DNA of 64,000 bases, from contig NC_053046.1 in assembly GCF_003473485.1 (NCBI RefSeq), positions 37,471,832 to 37,535,831 on the forward strand. The letters are read 5' to 3'. Within the stretch, counting starts at the first letter, position 1. Each line of letters opens with the position of its first letter. Source of the stretch: Medicago truncatula. Its lineage: Eukaryota > Streptophyta > Magnoliopsida > Fabales > Fabaceae. Positions 34,493 through 46,316 of the stretch are shown piece after piece. The notes beneath the pieces were generated by a model that was given only the letters and a program-made list of their open reading frames with translations, was not told the DNA's origin and did not search any database. The position numbers and the translations under genes were made by a program.

Positions 34493-34750
34493 AATGTGGG
34501 ACCCGGATTTTCCCAATGCACCCCCTCACGCCCAGCACTCTTTGGGCTTGGTGTGTTAATAGGTAGATGGCCCTTGAATTCGACAAGCTCTGATACCATG
34601 TTGAAATTTGAGGCTTAACTCATCCTTACAAATCCGGCTTGCAAGGTGAGGATTGACTCCTCTTTATAAACTCTTTCAAGAGTCTTATCTATCCGATGTG
34701 GAACTTGAATTTTTTCCAATATGACGTTTTTAAATCATAACAAGGCTAAC
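34493..34750. repeat. Dispersed legume repeat (CTCTGATACCATG type)
   Basis: AATGTGGGACCCGGATTTTC, CCCAGCACTCTTTGGGCTTG, CTCTGATACCATGTTGAAAT and GGCTTGCAAGGTGAGGATTG are the characteristic phrases of a very common legume dispersed repeat of uncertain class. I cannot place clear ends or target duplications. Confidence 0.5.
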
Positions 34751-35250
34751 ATGGCGCTCCAGCTTTTGTGGTTAAAACAAACCAATTGGACATTTAGGAC
34801 TTTACAACAAAAATATTTCGGGACAGTTTGGGATCTCACAAATCCTCTCCATACATTTTTTTTTAGGATTATCAAATGTCCTAAGGACATTGTCTAAGGA
34901 AACCATAAACAAAAAATACTCTTTTAAAAACACAAACCAAACATATGAAAAAGTAATAAATACACATATTTTAATGCAAAAGTTACAACTTTCGATTACT
35001 TAAACAATGCCTCAATGACACTTGATATCATTTTATTTTTCTTTAATTAAAAAAATCCTCTCCACACATAATACCTTACTTTTTTGAATAGGTCAAGTGA
35101 TAGGACTGACATCAAGAGATAACTTCGACATCCCAACTAGGTTGGCGCTCCAAAATACTCTTACCCTTTGTTGCCTACTTCAGAAAAAGTCTATTGTAAA
35201 AAAGGGAAAAAAATATACAAGAGGGACAACCAAACCAAAACCCTCAAAAA
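34751..35250. repeat. GRP array unit 2, downstream block
   Basis: From about 34970 the sequence follows 31640-31920 closely (CTTGATATCATTT, then TCCTCTCCACACATAATACC and TTGAATAGGTCAA). The stretch 34751-34960 has a weaker counterpart at 48940-49010 (GGCGCTCCA, then GTGGTTAAAA). No gene is seen. Confidence 0.6.
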
Positions 35251-35290
35251 TCAAAGACAAAAGAAAAATACAATCCACCATCGAAAAGTT

Positions 35291-36408
35291 CTATAACTTT
35301 CCATCACGTCCTCCTTTTCCACCGCCTCCTTTTCCTCCACCGGGAATGGGTAATTGGTATCGACCACCACCCACTTTTCCACCTTTATCACCCTTTCCAC
35401 CGCCACCCCCTTTTCTACCGCTACCCCACCATCCGGTGCCCCAACTTCGCTCCTTCTTCCAGGCATTGTCAACATACTCCTTTCCACTATGACCCTCTAT
35501 TCCATCACCATACCCGTCATTGTTTTTCCCTTTGTTGCCATTCCAGATTGCACCTAAGCCCGACCAATATGCACAACAATCAACTCAAATGTTAGTTTTT
35601 GATTTTTCTATTTCCCAAGCTGAAAATAAATATTTTTTATGTGTAAATATGCCATTGATCCCTCCACTTTCACCATATTTTGGCATTGGTCTTTGTACTT
35701 TTAAAAGTTTTATTATTGGTCCTTTTGTTAAGTCGAAGTTAAAAAAAACTAACGATGTGCCACGTTAACCAATGATTCCACGCCACATGGCACACTAAAA
35801 GAAAAAAAATATTCCAACTCTTTTACTATTATTTGATTCTTTATTTTTTGACTTAAAAATATCATTAAACCCTGCACTTTCGGTACTTTTTGATATTGGT
35901 CTCAACACTTTTTGATAAAAATAATTTTTGTTCATTAAAAAATTAAAGTTTTTTATTGAGAATAATTAAAAAAGATAAAAAATATTTTTTAAAGATTTTT
36001 TTATTTTATTTTTTAAATGAATAATTAAAAAAATCATTTTTTCTCATTAAAGAAGCATAATCATGTGGACCAATTATTTTTTAAAAGAATAATTATAACA
36101 TTTTTGATCATTTAAAAAGATTTTTTTAATTTTATTTCTTTATAATTATTCTCAATAAAAATAATGAACAAGTTGATAATAAAGTATAATAATATCATTC
36201 AAAGTATAATATTTATCTTTGATTTGTTTCATCAGCTGCAATTATAAAAGACTTCTTATTAAATATAAAAGAATAAAACGAGTGTGCATATATATGAAAA
36301 CTACTTTATATATATACATGATTGTTTACCTTCGGAAGGCATAATTGCCACAAGAAATATGAGAAGTAATGCATAGAAGCACACAGAGACAAACAACTTG
36401 GTTTTCAT
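35291..36408 (-). pseudogene. Nodule-type GRP, type 2, with premature stop
   Basis: Exon 1 (36318-36408) encodes MKTKLFVSVCFYALLLIFLV and ends KQS; a 3-bp insertion moves the donor but keeps phase 1. Exon 2 (35291-35619, acceptor TTTTCAG intact) starts WEIEKSKTNI and then meets an in-frame TGA at 35585-35587, where the 33.58-kb gene has GGA. Past the stop the frame stays open through VDCCAYWSGLGAIWNGNKGK to the end RDGKL, which suggests recent loss. One Cys of the HCGKGY motif is Ser here. Between the exons lie a truncated foldback copy (35640-36200) and a short type 1 exon start (36203-36240) that stops after eight codons. It would make only a short peptide. Confidence 0.75.
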
Positions 36409-36462
36409 CCTTATTTCAACAAATTGAAAGTATCTTGTGAGATATTATGAACACAGTCAAAA

Positions 36463-36540
36463 ACTATATATATAATGACCATGAGACACTAACTATAAGT
36501 CAAAAACTATATATAATGATCATGAGACGCTAACTATAAG
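36463..36540 (-). promoter_or_regulatory. GRP promoter motif, two copies
   Basis: Two tandem copies of CTTATAGTTAG then CGTCTCATGATCATTATATA (or GTGTCTCATGGTCATTATAT) sit 55-135 bp upstream of the ATG at 36408. They are almost identical to the pair at 51079-51158. Confidence 0.6.
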
Positions 36541-37384
36541 AGGATCAAAAGGAACATAATTAGATAAAATACATTGTACATAAAAAAAAGATAATATATC
36601 TTCATCGAAAAAAAGAAAAGAATATTATATTTTGTTAACTAATTGCGAGGATAATTGGTCATCAGCACCTATTGAGTAATGAATGGTTAAATTGGGGAAT
36701 GTTTGTTAACCAAAGCAAGCAAGATTGAGACAATGACAAAATGCAAACCACAATGGCAACGCATTCTCATCTTTCTTTAAAAAAATGATAATCATTGTGA
36801 AGAACAAATTGTTGTTTATTCCATATGATCTATACCATGCCATAAATTTAAGAAATTGATATAATATGTAACCATTTATTTTCATTTCTTAAATTGAATA
36901 TTTATATACCACAAGTAGAACTCTCAAAAAACCTCTATTTTAGTGTGGTCTCAACAATTAAAAAAGCAAGAAAAAAAAGACCGAATTCTGCTCTTCCCCA
37001 ACAAATTTTGCTCACTCCCAGCTGAAAATAGTAAAATGTCTCTGCTTGAGTTAAGTCACGTTGCGTGACTTAACTCACGCTAGTTATATTCCTGCGTGAC
37101 TTAAGTCACGCACCTCTGGGTGGTAGCGTGAGTTAACTCACGCTGCTTTGACCGGTGGTCTGAGCTCAAGAACACGTTTTTGAACGATGATCAATTATTC
37201 AACCTTGATTTTACGCCATTTTACGCATTTCTTTTACACGTTTTTTGACTGCATTTAGTGTAGTTAAAACTTATGTTACCATTCCCCCTATAAATATCCC
37301 TCCAACCTTCACCATTTTCTCACACCATCATCTCATATTCTCTCCTCCTTACTCTCTCTCCCCCTATAAATCTCCTTCTAACTT

Positions 37385-37650
37385 TTTACCCTTTTGGGAT
37401 AAAAAGAAACCAATATTGGGGTAAAAAGAGATCAATTGACTTAGGGTAAAAAATGTTCAACCCTTAGGATAAAACTAAATCTGCTTCGTTTTACCTCAAA
37501 AACTTTTTACCGTAGGTAAAAAGAATCTTCTTGGGGGTATAAAAAGAACCAAATTTAAATTTATCCTAAGGGTTGATGTCTTTTTACCCCAAGATTGGTC
37601 TCTTTTTACCCCAAATTAAAGTTGGTTTCTTTTTACACCAAAGAAGCATA
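37385..37650. repeat. Inverted repeat inside the MULE
   Basis: GGGATAAAAAGAAACCAATA and GGGGTAAAAAGAGATCAAT on the left are mirrored by TTGGTCTCTTTTTACCCC and TTGGTTTCTTTTTACACC on the right, around a centre near 37490. The arms are imperfect, about 100 bp each. Confidence 0.6.
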
Positions 37651-38147
37651 CTTAGTAAATTCGAATAAAATTTATCAATTATTAATAAAATGAGATTTTA
37701 TATGTACTATTTTTGTTTCTTTCTTTTTATTTACATTGACATTTATTTTATGATTTTGTCATTTAAATAATATAATGTCTTCGAACACTAATTAAACCCA
37801 ACGTGAATTTGAATAAAGTTGCGTATTGAATAAATTCGATAAAATTTGCATCTTAAATAAATTTGAATAAAGTTGCGTATTTAATAAATTTGAATAAAGT
37901 TGCGTATTTAATAAAGTTAAAATCAATTCAAAAAATAAATGTAAAAAATAAAGTCACAAGTACACATAATCAATTAAAAAAATACACAATTTTATTTAGT
38001 TTTAATTTCTTCTATGATACATTAGTTACATTCTTCCTAAATATGTGGTATCATCAGGATGTTGGATTTAAATTAAATTCTTAAAAGTTTGCAGAAAATG
38101 GTAGAATTGAAGTGTCATATACTTTGGGTAGAGATTTGCAACTTTCG

Positions 38148-38466
38148 TTGAAAAGTCAATAGAATGAAGAGAACACAACACATGTATTCTACAAAATCAA
38201 CTATATATGTTATGACATCGAATTCCTTCATATAAGATGAGTCATCACATAAAGGAAAGCATTCCAAGAGGTTGCTTTGAGTTTAATCTTACTGCCCTGC
38301 CAACTGACAAGTTTCAATTGACAGAGGAGCACGATCAAACTCAAAGGAACCTCTTAGAGGTGAATTCTGTGACACTAATCTTATACGAAGGAATTTGATA
38401 TCATAACTTATATAACTGATTATGCAGAATACATGTTGTGTTCTCTTAATCTTTTGACTTTTCAAA
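38148..38466. repeat. Long near-perfect hairpin inside the MULE
   Basis: The arms of about 155-160 bp meet at a 6-nt loop (38308-38313). The innermost arm is GAGTTTAATCTTACTGCCCT then GCCAACTGA on the left, mirrored by TCAATTGACAGAGGAGCACG then ATCAAACTC. The outermost arm has TTGAAAAGTCAAT and AAGAGAACACAACAC with their inverses. Mismatches are spread along the stem, as in young MIR-type or foldback loci. Confidence 0.75.
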
Positions 38467-38633
38467 CTAACAAGAATTTATTTTAAATTCCAACAAAATA
38501 AAGACACTACCTAATTTTTGAAAGGAACAATAGAATTTACGGATGAAGGCTTCAAAGTTGTTGTTTAACAAGTTTGACCTTATCCAATTTCAGAGGTAAG
38601 ACAATTGTTGTAGTTGGAAGGTGCATTCCCTAC

Positions 38634-39001
38634 CTAATCACGATCTTCTGGCAGAATTAAACTATTGAGAAGATCTTCAGGCGATCTCAGCAACGTGACA
38701 AACACATTGATCAACGGGAACATGATGTGGTGCCAAAAAATCGAGAACATGCTCCTCACATCGTCAACGTTCTTTAATTCTAGCCGACTTAACGTTATTC
38801 TCCGGTCGTCCAATGTTGGACGTTCATACCAAATGTATTCCACCCTCCTCGTGTCTCCGGGGTTGAGTCCTTGGTTGATTTCATCAAGTTGATCCTTGAG
38901 ACATTTTAACGTGATATTAATGTATTGAAGCTTGAACATCTGTGGATTTCTACCGTTGAAATGTATGCTAACACTGAACAAATCGATCATTGTTTCAAAC
39001 C
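38634..39001 (-). CDS. MULE transposase N-terminal-like ORF
   Basis: The frame (ATG at 38991) reads MIDLFSVSIHFNGRNPQMFK, then LKCLKDQLDEINQGLNPGDT, RVEYIWYERPTLDDRRITLS and LKNVDDVRSMFSIF, ending LNSLILPEDRD. The DVRSMFSIF segment, followed by a hydrophobic strand and a leucine-rich end, matches the N-terminal module that precedes the MURA catalytic core in legume MULEs. No DDE core or zinc knuckle follows; the frame simply ends. The exon start looks like an acceptor (GGTGTAG before 39002), and a donor-like AACAAGTAAG lies at 44374-44383 on the same strand, so the nested LTR remnants would lie in an intron. A function as a standalone protein is unproven. Confidence 0.55.
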
Positions 39002-40385
39002 TACACCATAAAAAATTAAACAATCAATGAAAAACTAATTCAAACATTTCATCAAACACTTGGAGTCGAAATTATACATAAACCCTAAAACTCATTACTA
39101 CAACATAAACATGCAAACATCTAAGCAATTAAACAATATAAGTCATTTACATGTAACATTGTATCATTTCTTGCAAAAAAAAAATCAAAATTTAAACAAA
39201 ACCCTAAAACTTAAAAAATCTAATTTAAGCGAAAAATCTAACATAAACATGCAAACATCTAAACAATTGAGAAATATAAGTCATTTACATGTAACTGTTG
39301 AAGCAAAAATCTTTTTGATGAATGTTTTAATGATAACAAACCTCGTGAAATAAATAATAAGTTTTATGAATGGTAATCTACTGATGGTTGCACTTGAGTT
39401 TTTGTTAAAAGAACAGGAATCACATAAGTGGATGAGCTTGAAGCCACTCACGTCAATAAGTGCATTATATCTACTCAACAATGAAAGAATGAATTTATCA
39501 TCAGTTGAAACACCAATATCATATCTCCATAAAGATTCAGAGCTCAAGAATCATGATAGAAGAACTTGTATCATGATGGAAGAACTTACATAACAAGCTA
39601 AAGAACAACGTGCTTGGAGTTATGTGACAAAACTCACAATGAGTGTTATGTTATATGATTTGAAGATCATCCATGGGTAAACAAGATAAAAGGAAATATG
39701 CATACAAGTTAGGAAGATTCTCAGAACCTCCTCAAAGTATCACACTTCCAAAGCTTCTAAATATAAGAAGTTTAAAGTTCATAATGTTCATATGAATGGA
39801 GTTCATAATGATCATGAACATAAACCAAAATATTTCCAGAAATCATAAGGGATTATTTCATGGATAAACAAGAATATTTAAAGTCATCTGTTACAAGAAA
39901 TATTGAACAGAAATATTCTTTTGGATTTCAAAGAAAGAATCATCTTGTTTGTCAAAACAAATGATTTCTCCTTTATATTCTTCAAGTAGTTTTTGAAGGA
40001 AATAAATAGACAATCTTCATAAGGTTCAAAGTGTTGAAGAACATTAGAATGTCTAGCACAAGGTACAACCGTCAAAAAGGAAGGAACCCAGAGGAAACAT
40101 TCTGAAGTTCATATGTATGAACCCAGAAGGAGTTCAAAAGGTTGTTCAGAAGGTTGCTCAGAAGGTTCATTAGAGCAAATCCAAAAATCAATGTCCACAC
40201 CAAGAACATGCAAGAACAGATGTGACATGAACATATCTTATGAAGACAATGATTTTGACTTTGGATCAAGAAATCATTAAAGGCATCTATGGTGATTAAA
40301 GGATTAATGGACTTTGATAGTTCTTGGTGTTTGTGCGTTCTTGAGTGATTAACCAAGACACAAACAAAGTTTAAAGCATACCAAG

Positions 40386-42513
40386 TGTAACACCCCGTTT
40401 TCCCAATATGAAAATTTCTAAACATTTATCAGAGTAAACAACATAAACGGGATATCACATTCTTTTCTTAAAATCATAAACTGAATAAATAACTATTTAT
40501 CCTTTAAAATTCAATAACAAAATCTTAAATACTTTGCAGTGGAATTTCTTCAATAACTAAAAACAATCTTTGCCACTAAGGTCTCTTTATAAATGTCTCA
40601 TAAAAATCCAATCTAAAAACATAGTCATGAATCTTCAAAAACAATACGTAAGGAATATAAAAGTAATAACAAAGTTCCCATCCCGTTACGTATCAGAGCA
40701 CCTAAAGACACACATGAGAGCTAATCCACTCACAACAGCAACTGAAACTCGATCACCTGCAAGTTACTCATACGAAGAGCAACATTTCCAAGCAGAAGGG
40801 GTGAGATTTCACAAAACAATAATATTAAGCATATAATTCAACAATTATATTTAATCAACATCAAATCATCTTAATATTCATTATAGATAGTACTATATCA
40901 TTTAGCACTTCAATCATAGTTTGTATAAACAATTACAACTTCACAACTTATCAACTTAAACATCCTTGACTCGACAAATGTGACTCCAACTCGATTATGC
41001 AACTTAGACCTCTTATATGCATGTGGTACCAATACGGAGCATCAAGCCCCTATCGCTATTTGAGTATTATTATACTTCCAGAGCATCAAGCCCCAATCGC
41101 TATTTGAGTATTATTATACTCCCGGAGCATCAAGCCCTAATCGCTATTTGAGTATTATTATACTTCCGGAGCATCAAGCCCCAATCGCTGAATGCTAATG
41201 CATGGACTCGACCTCTTAAACATCTTAATTCAACGACCTCTTATATTAATCCAATAATTTGGAACATCATCATCTTCAACATCTTAGACCGACTCATGCA
41301 GCTTAGTTAAATAACAAACAGCAACATAGGTAGTATGCAAACCATCATGATATAATAATATCGAACTTAAGTCATGTAATGTATATACAATTATATAACA
41401 TTATAACAACATCAAATTATGAACAAAATCGCGTAATATCATAAAATAATTTTCAATATAACTATCATGCCTGTAAAGATATTACTATGAAATTTTAATA
41501 TATTCTTTCGGCCAAAATAGCAGCAAATATTCGGTGCTCATACATATGCACATAATCCTTTAGAAGTATACTCACTTTATAACCTATTTGAAATTAGCCA
41601 AGACACGTAAATAATTACTAGTGTAGCAACTCTATCCAAAAAAAACTACTAATGTAGCAACAATTCATAAATAAAACACTAAATAAATAAATGCATGATT
41701 AATGTATTAGCATCATTAGCCTGTTAAGCAGTATATTTCTTTCTAAAGGTATTAGCATCAGACTACGTTAGTTAAAATTAATGTTTTGTGAAACTAGAAA
41801 TCACGACACAAATAACCAATTAGAGATCAGAAAAGCACCAGTTTCGGTGAACTTTTGAATCGTATTCAAAATTATTAGATAGCCGAAATTAATTTATCAA
41901 AACTAGGATTCAATAATATTCCTATGCAGCATCTCTCCCGAATTTCAAATATAAAACAACTTATGTATTTACGACTTATATTTTTGGCTTTTCTAACCCT
42001 AATTTCTCTAATCCTCAAACCTAACGACAACTATAAGGTTAAACCATTTTTCATCAATTAATCTCAAATTTCTCACCTTAACCCTAATTCTCAAATTCTC
42101 TAAAACCAATCCTACACTTGTTAAATTTAATCATCAGAATTACAGACTTAATAGAATTGAATGCTAGTCTCACCCTTACCTTAGAATGAATGATCGGCGG
42201 CTTCTCTCTCTCTTGGTTCTCCTCTTCTCTTGTTTTCTCCCGTTTTCTCCAAAAAGCAGTTTCACGTAAAAAAGTTTCTAAACATAGTTTTCTTCTTATA
42301 TCTCTCCTCATTTTATTTTTCTTATTTCCTCTATTTTCACTAAACTCCTCTAAATTCCAAAACAGCTCCACATCTCAATATTTATTTTATTTTCAAATCT
42401 TATTCTATTAAATACTAAAATAAGCCACTTAATAAATCACATAATCATTTAAATATATTCTAAACTCATTAAAAATAATCGAATAAAACAAATAATTCAA
42501 AGAGGGCGTTACA
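40386..42513. mobile_element. LTR-retrotransposon relic, Ty3/Gypsy-like, solo-LTR form
   Basis: This is a fossil. It starts TGTAACACCCCG and ends GGGCGTTACA, with a 5-bp target duplication CCAAG (40381-40385, 42514-42518). It is 2128 bp and has no coding remnant. TGTAACACCC ends are frequent in chromovirus (Tekay-like) LTRs of plants, so the family is a motif-based guess. It is the innermost and youngest layer of the nest. Confidence 0.75.
41036..41190. repeat. 44-bp tandem repeat, about 3.5 units
   Basis: The units begin GAGCATCAAGCCCCAATCGC and continue TATTTGAGTATTATTATACT. They differ by only one to three bases from unit to unit. The array lies within the Gypsy-type LTR remnant. There are no spacers, so it is not a CRISPR array. 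Confidence 0.9.
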
Positions 42514-43679
42514 CCAAGATACAAAGAATCAAAGGACATAAAGACTTAAGAACTCAGTTAGAGTTCAAAAAGTTAAAAAGAGTTCAGAAGGTTGGACAGA
42601 GTTCAGAAGGTTGTTCATGATGAACATCAAGAACCAAACCCAAAAATTCATGAACCAAATAAAGAACATACAAGGTTCACATGACTTAAATAAAATCCCA
42701 GTAAAGTACATTGACTAAGATCAATCAAGGAATAAAGACATTTATTTGATTAAAGTCAAAAAGGGCATCTTCAATGTTCATTCAAGACTATGAACATTTG
42801 AAGTACAAAACATTTGGAATATTCCATTAAGAATATCATCCTAGATGTTTTCCATGCTGCACTTCATCGATGTTCCACTATTAGGATTTGATTACATCAA
42901 ATAAGAGTCTTACAAATCATCCTAAGTGAAACAAAAACAACATTCTGAAGTCCCTTGAGTTCAGAAAGTTCGATCCTGCTCCATGCTTTTTCTGTCATGA
43001 ACAGTACAGTGGTTGGAAAGCAAAAGGCAAAGTCAAAAGCAAGATCAGATCTGATTCAACAAGATCTCGATACATAAGGGAGTTGGTACTGTACAAAGCA
43101 AACCAAATCCCCTAAAGCATGGAAGTGAAGTGACAGCTCCACTTTATGAGATCCTGCATGCGCTCCAAGACAGATTTCAAAGAAGATCTGTTCTATCAAC
43201 ATTCTGAAGTTGTACAAAGAAAATCTTCAAAGTACAACCCAGAAATTCATGTGACATTCATCTGCAAAAGCCCAGATGCATATCTGACTGTTCATCCACA
43301 TGAACCCAGACGAAGATCATGAAGAACGCAACAACATTCTGAAGTATTTCAATTTGCCCAGAATTTCAAATTAAAGTTGGTGGGTCCCAGGACACGTGGC
43401 ATAAGACCAGTGGTCACTCTCCAACGGCTACAAAGGCTCAAGAACTCTATAAATAGAGATCAAGACCTCAGCATAACACACACCTTTGCAAAGCATACAA
43501 GAAAACAACATAAGAGTGTTTGAAGCTTTAGCAAAAATATTGATCATCACAAAGATTCCAAGAAGTCTTCAAAAGTGTAAATCAATATCTCTCTTATCTT
43601 TTTAAAGATAAACTTCTCCCTCCATTCTTCTTCTTCTGTTTGTTTCTCAAACATTCAAACTCCAAACATCTTGTAAAGT

Positions 43680-43850
43680 CTCATCTAGCTTTAGGGGTAC
43701 TAAAGTGTTAGTCTGAGCTGAAGGTGTAAAAGTCTAAGTGGGTAACTTAGCAAGAAGTAAAGAAAGTCTCATCTAGCTTTAGGGGTACTAAAGTGATAGT
43801 TTGAGCAGAAGTTGTAAAAGTCTAAGTGGGTAACTTAGCAAGAAGATGCA
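43680..43850. repeat. Tandem duplication of about 85 bp in the Copia-type LTR
   Basis: Two copies begin TCTCATCTAGCTTTAGGGGT and end TAAGTGGGTAACTTAGCAAG. They lie downstream of the CTATAAATAGAG box, a common place for LTR repeat expansion. Confidence 0.8.
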
Positions 43851-44627
43851 AGCCTGCTGAGGCTTAGAGAATACAGTTGGCGTAATTGTTCAGGTGAACA
43901 AAGATTGTAAGGTGCAGGATTTGAGAGGTTATCTCAAGCATCATAGTGGAAACTCTCACAAGATTGTGAGGAGTGGACTAACCCACATTGGAGGAACCAC
44001 TATAAATCTTTGTGTGTTCTTCTTCTCTTCCCTATCCTCTTTATTTTCAGTATACACTACACACACAAACACATATGTATATTTAAATTGTTTCTGTATA
44101 ACTACTTCAGAACGTTCTGAAGTCAGTTCACTAACTTAACTATTCCAAGTCCAAAATTTGAGAATCAATTTTAAGTTACAGGTTTAATTTTTAAAGGGTC
44201 ACAATTCAAACCCCCTTCCTTGTGACTATTTTATCTACTTCAGTAACGTTGTATCATTTCTTGCAAAAAAAATTCAAAATTTAAACAAAACCCTAAAACT
44301 AAAAAAAATCTAATTTAAGAGCAATAAAATCTAACATATCAACATAAAAAGGTTAATGGTGTTTGATTATGAAAACTTACTTGTTATTGGAGTGTTGTTT
44401 GATTTGAAGTTGAAGGAAATTTGTATTTGTGTGATTCGAGAGAGATTTTTGAGTTTTTAGATTGGAAATGAGGAATGAGGTTCTGCCTGCCTTTAAAACA
44501 ACACGAAACATGAGTTAACCCATGCAAATTTAACTCTAGCGTGAGTTTTCTCACGCAGGTGCATTTTGGTATTTTCAGTTGGGAGCGAGCAAAATGTGTT
44601 GGGTAAATAGAAGAATTCAAAAAGACC

Positions 44628-46165
44628 TATCTCTATTAAAAAAATATGTTATATGTAGCTTTATTGTTCATTACATCTATTTTTTTTTTAAAAAAAAAAC
44701 ATTTTGAAATATGGGTCGGGCTGATCCATTGGATCGTGTAGCTCACTACAAATTGGATTGGGCACAATTTTGGTGCCCATCAATCAAGTGGACCGACCCA
44801 CTCCAATCCAATTATATGAGCTAGCTCACCGAACCAAGGCGAGTTGGGCCACACTGGCCTATTTGACAGCCCTATCCATAAGCAACCAACAAACAAGCTA
44901 ATAGATCTAGTCTTTTTGGTCGAACCTTAGGCTTTATTTAGACAGAGCGAAGTGAGAATGAGTTTACTCTTAATGCGGTATATTGGAGATTATACTCTTC
45001 CAATATCATGTTAACTTATGTGAGTTTACATTATCTTCTAAAGAGCCAACACTAACATGGGCAAATTAAGTTCATATGATCTTATTTGATCGTCTAATGA
45101 GCTCTCTTAATATATACCACATAAATGAATTCAACTCTTTCTTTTTTGGTTTCAAGAGCACGAAATTCACACGCACTAAATACATTGAAAAGAATGGTTA
45201 AGAAGCAAAAGTTTGTTACCGTTCTATTGATTTACTCTTTTAGAGAACGGTTTTTTTTTTTTTTTTCTTCTTTTCAATCCAACCTCAATGGCTTCCCAGA
45301 TCAATAACTCTGAGGTAATGAAGTCAATTACACATGAGGTAATGGAGTTAGGCAATGTTTGGATAAACAACTTCATTTACAATTTATAGCTTAACCACTT
45401 ATAATATAAGCTCTTATGAATAAAATGATAAAATAAAGTCAATTTGTTTTTTGTATAAGTTTTAAGTTGTTTTCATAAGCTATCTTGGAGAATTTATGTA
45501 AATAAGCTGAAAACAGCTTAACAAGATGTAATAAGTTGTTTATTTCAGTTTTCTCTAACAATCTCACCAGTGCTTATGCCAGTAGATAAGCTAAAATAAG
45601 ACAATCCAAACATGCTCTAAGTATGTTTATTATTTTGGAATATTTGTTAACTTGTTGGAATATAGTGACATTGTGACAACCACATCCCGAATTTTGTAGG
45701 ATGTTGGACGACTTCATGCTAGACATATCAAAACAATGTCCTCAATTGATATTGGTAAATGAGAGAGACTCTAGAACATATATTTTGGTCAAATTTATTT
45801 AGAAATAATCTTTGATCATAACAATATGATTTTTCTTGTAGAAGAAGTAAATGAAGAAGGGTATCAAAGCTCGAGAGCACAAAGTTCTGTTCAACAGGAT
45901 CACAAGTAAGTTGCACATATCTTCAAATTGCTGTAAAACATAGATTTTTCATGTCATGATGCATTCTACTATGGTTGCTGGTGTGACCTTTTATCATCAT
46001 CCTCATCAATTTATCTGCATAATTCCTTTCTTCTCTTACCTCATCCTGCTCTCTTACACCATCTCCTGCACTAATTTAAGTTCCTATACTTAGCTCTCTA
46101 ACTCTCGGATATTGAAACCCTAGATTATCAAATTACTTTTTTTTTTCTTTCCAGCATGATGTAAC
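44628..46165. repeat. GRP array unit 2, far block (duplicated at 51790-53060)
   Basis: From CTATTAAAAAAATATGTTAT onward this parallels 51805-53060: GGATTGGGCACAATTTTGGT, CAAACAAGCTAATAGATCTA, TTTGGTCGAACCTTAGGC, GAGGTAATGGAGTTAGGC and AAATTTATTTAGAAATAATC. A shorter third copy is at 55145-55460. No gene frame survives; the frames in it are AT-rich shadows. Confidence 0.75.
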
Positions 46166-46173
46166 ATGTATTT

Positions 46174-46316
46174 TTTTTTTTTTTTTTTGTAGATAGACGA
46201 AATGACAAAGCCATTATAAATTCACACACACAAGTGGAGGTACCGGGGTTCGAACCCCTGTCATGGCATCCGGCCTAACAATTTCAGTATTTTGCCAGTT
46301 GAGCTAGGACTTTTGG
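46174..46316 (-). mobile_element. tRNA-derived SINE with target duplication
   Basis: The minus strand reads CCTAGCTCAACTGGCAAAAT (A-box), GGGGTTCGAACCCCGGTACC (B-box) and TGGCTTTGTCATTTCGTCTA, then a poly(A) tail (T-run at 46174-46189). An 8-bp duplication ATGTATTT flanks it (46166-46173, 46317-46324). It matches a SINE layout common in Medicago. No tRNA fold is complete. Confidence 0.8.

Larger units (their letters stand above)
39296..44242. mobile_element. LTR-retrotransposon relic, Ty1/Copia (SIRE/Maximus-like), solo-LTR form
   Basis: This is a fossil. It starts TGTTGAAGC and ends CTACTTCA, with a 5-bp target duplication GTAAC on each side (39291-39295, 44243-44247). Net of the nested element it is about 2.8 kb with a single LTR-like sequence. 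It has a promoter-like CTATAAATAGAG (43447-43458) and the CAAACCCCCTTCCTTGTGAC phrase near the 3-prime end that is usual in Maximus/SIRE LTRs. No gag or pol remains. It is younger than the MULE it entered and older than the element inside it. Confidence 0.72.
36983..44618. mobile_element. Mutator-like element (MULE), non-autonomous, 7.6 kb with nested insertions
   Basis: The ends are inverted repeats of about 56 bp. The left begins GAATTCTGCTC and includes ATTTTGCTCACTCCCAGCTG. The right, inverted, begins GAATTCTTCTA and includes ATTTTGCTCGCTCCCAACTG. A perfect 9-bp target duplication AAAAAGACC flanks it (36974-36982, 44619-44627), the standard MULE length. Subterminal palindromes such as GCGTGAGTTAACTCACGC (37126-37143) are near the left end. 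Without the nested LTR remnant (39296-44242) the element is about 2.7 kb. It encodes only an N-terminal transposase-like domain (38634-39001). Confidence 0.88.

Noticed and set aside
38665-38892. Plus-strand frame opposite the MULE N-terminal frame
   Set aside because: It has no domain match, while the minus-strand frame shows the MULE N-terminal pattern.
41036-41190. CRISPR-like regularly spaced repeat
   Set aside because: The 44-bp units are directly adjacent with no unique spacers, and they lie in an LTR remnant in a plant genome.
46174-46316. tRNA gene suggested by A-box and B-box matches (also 48160-48251)
   Set aside because: No cloverleaf or acceptor stem forms, and both have A-rich tails and target duplications, so they are SINEs.
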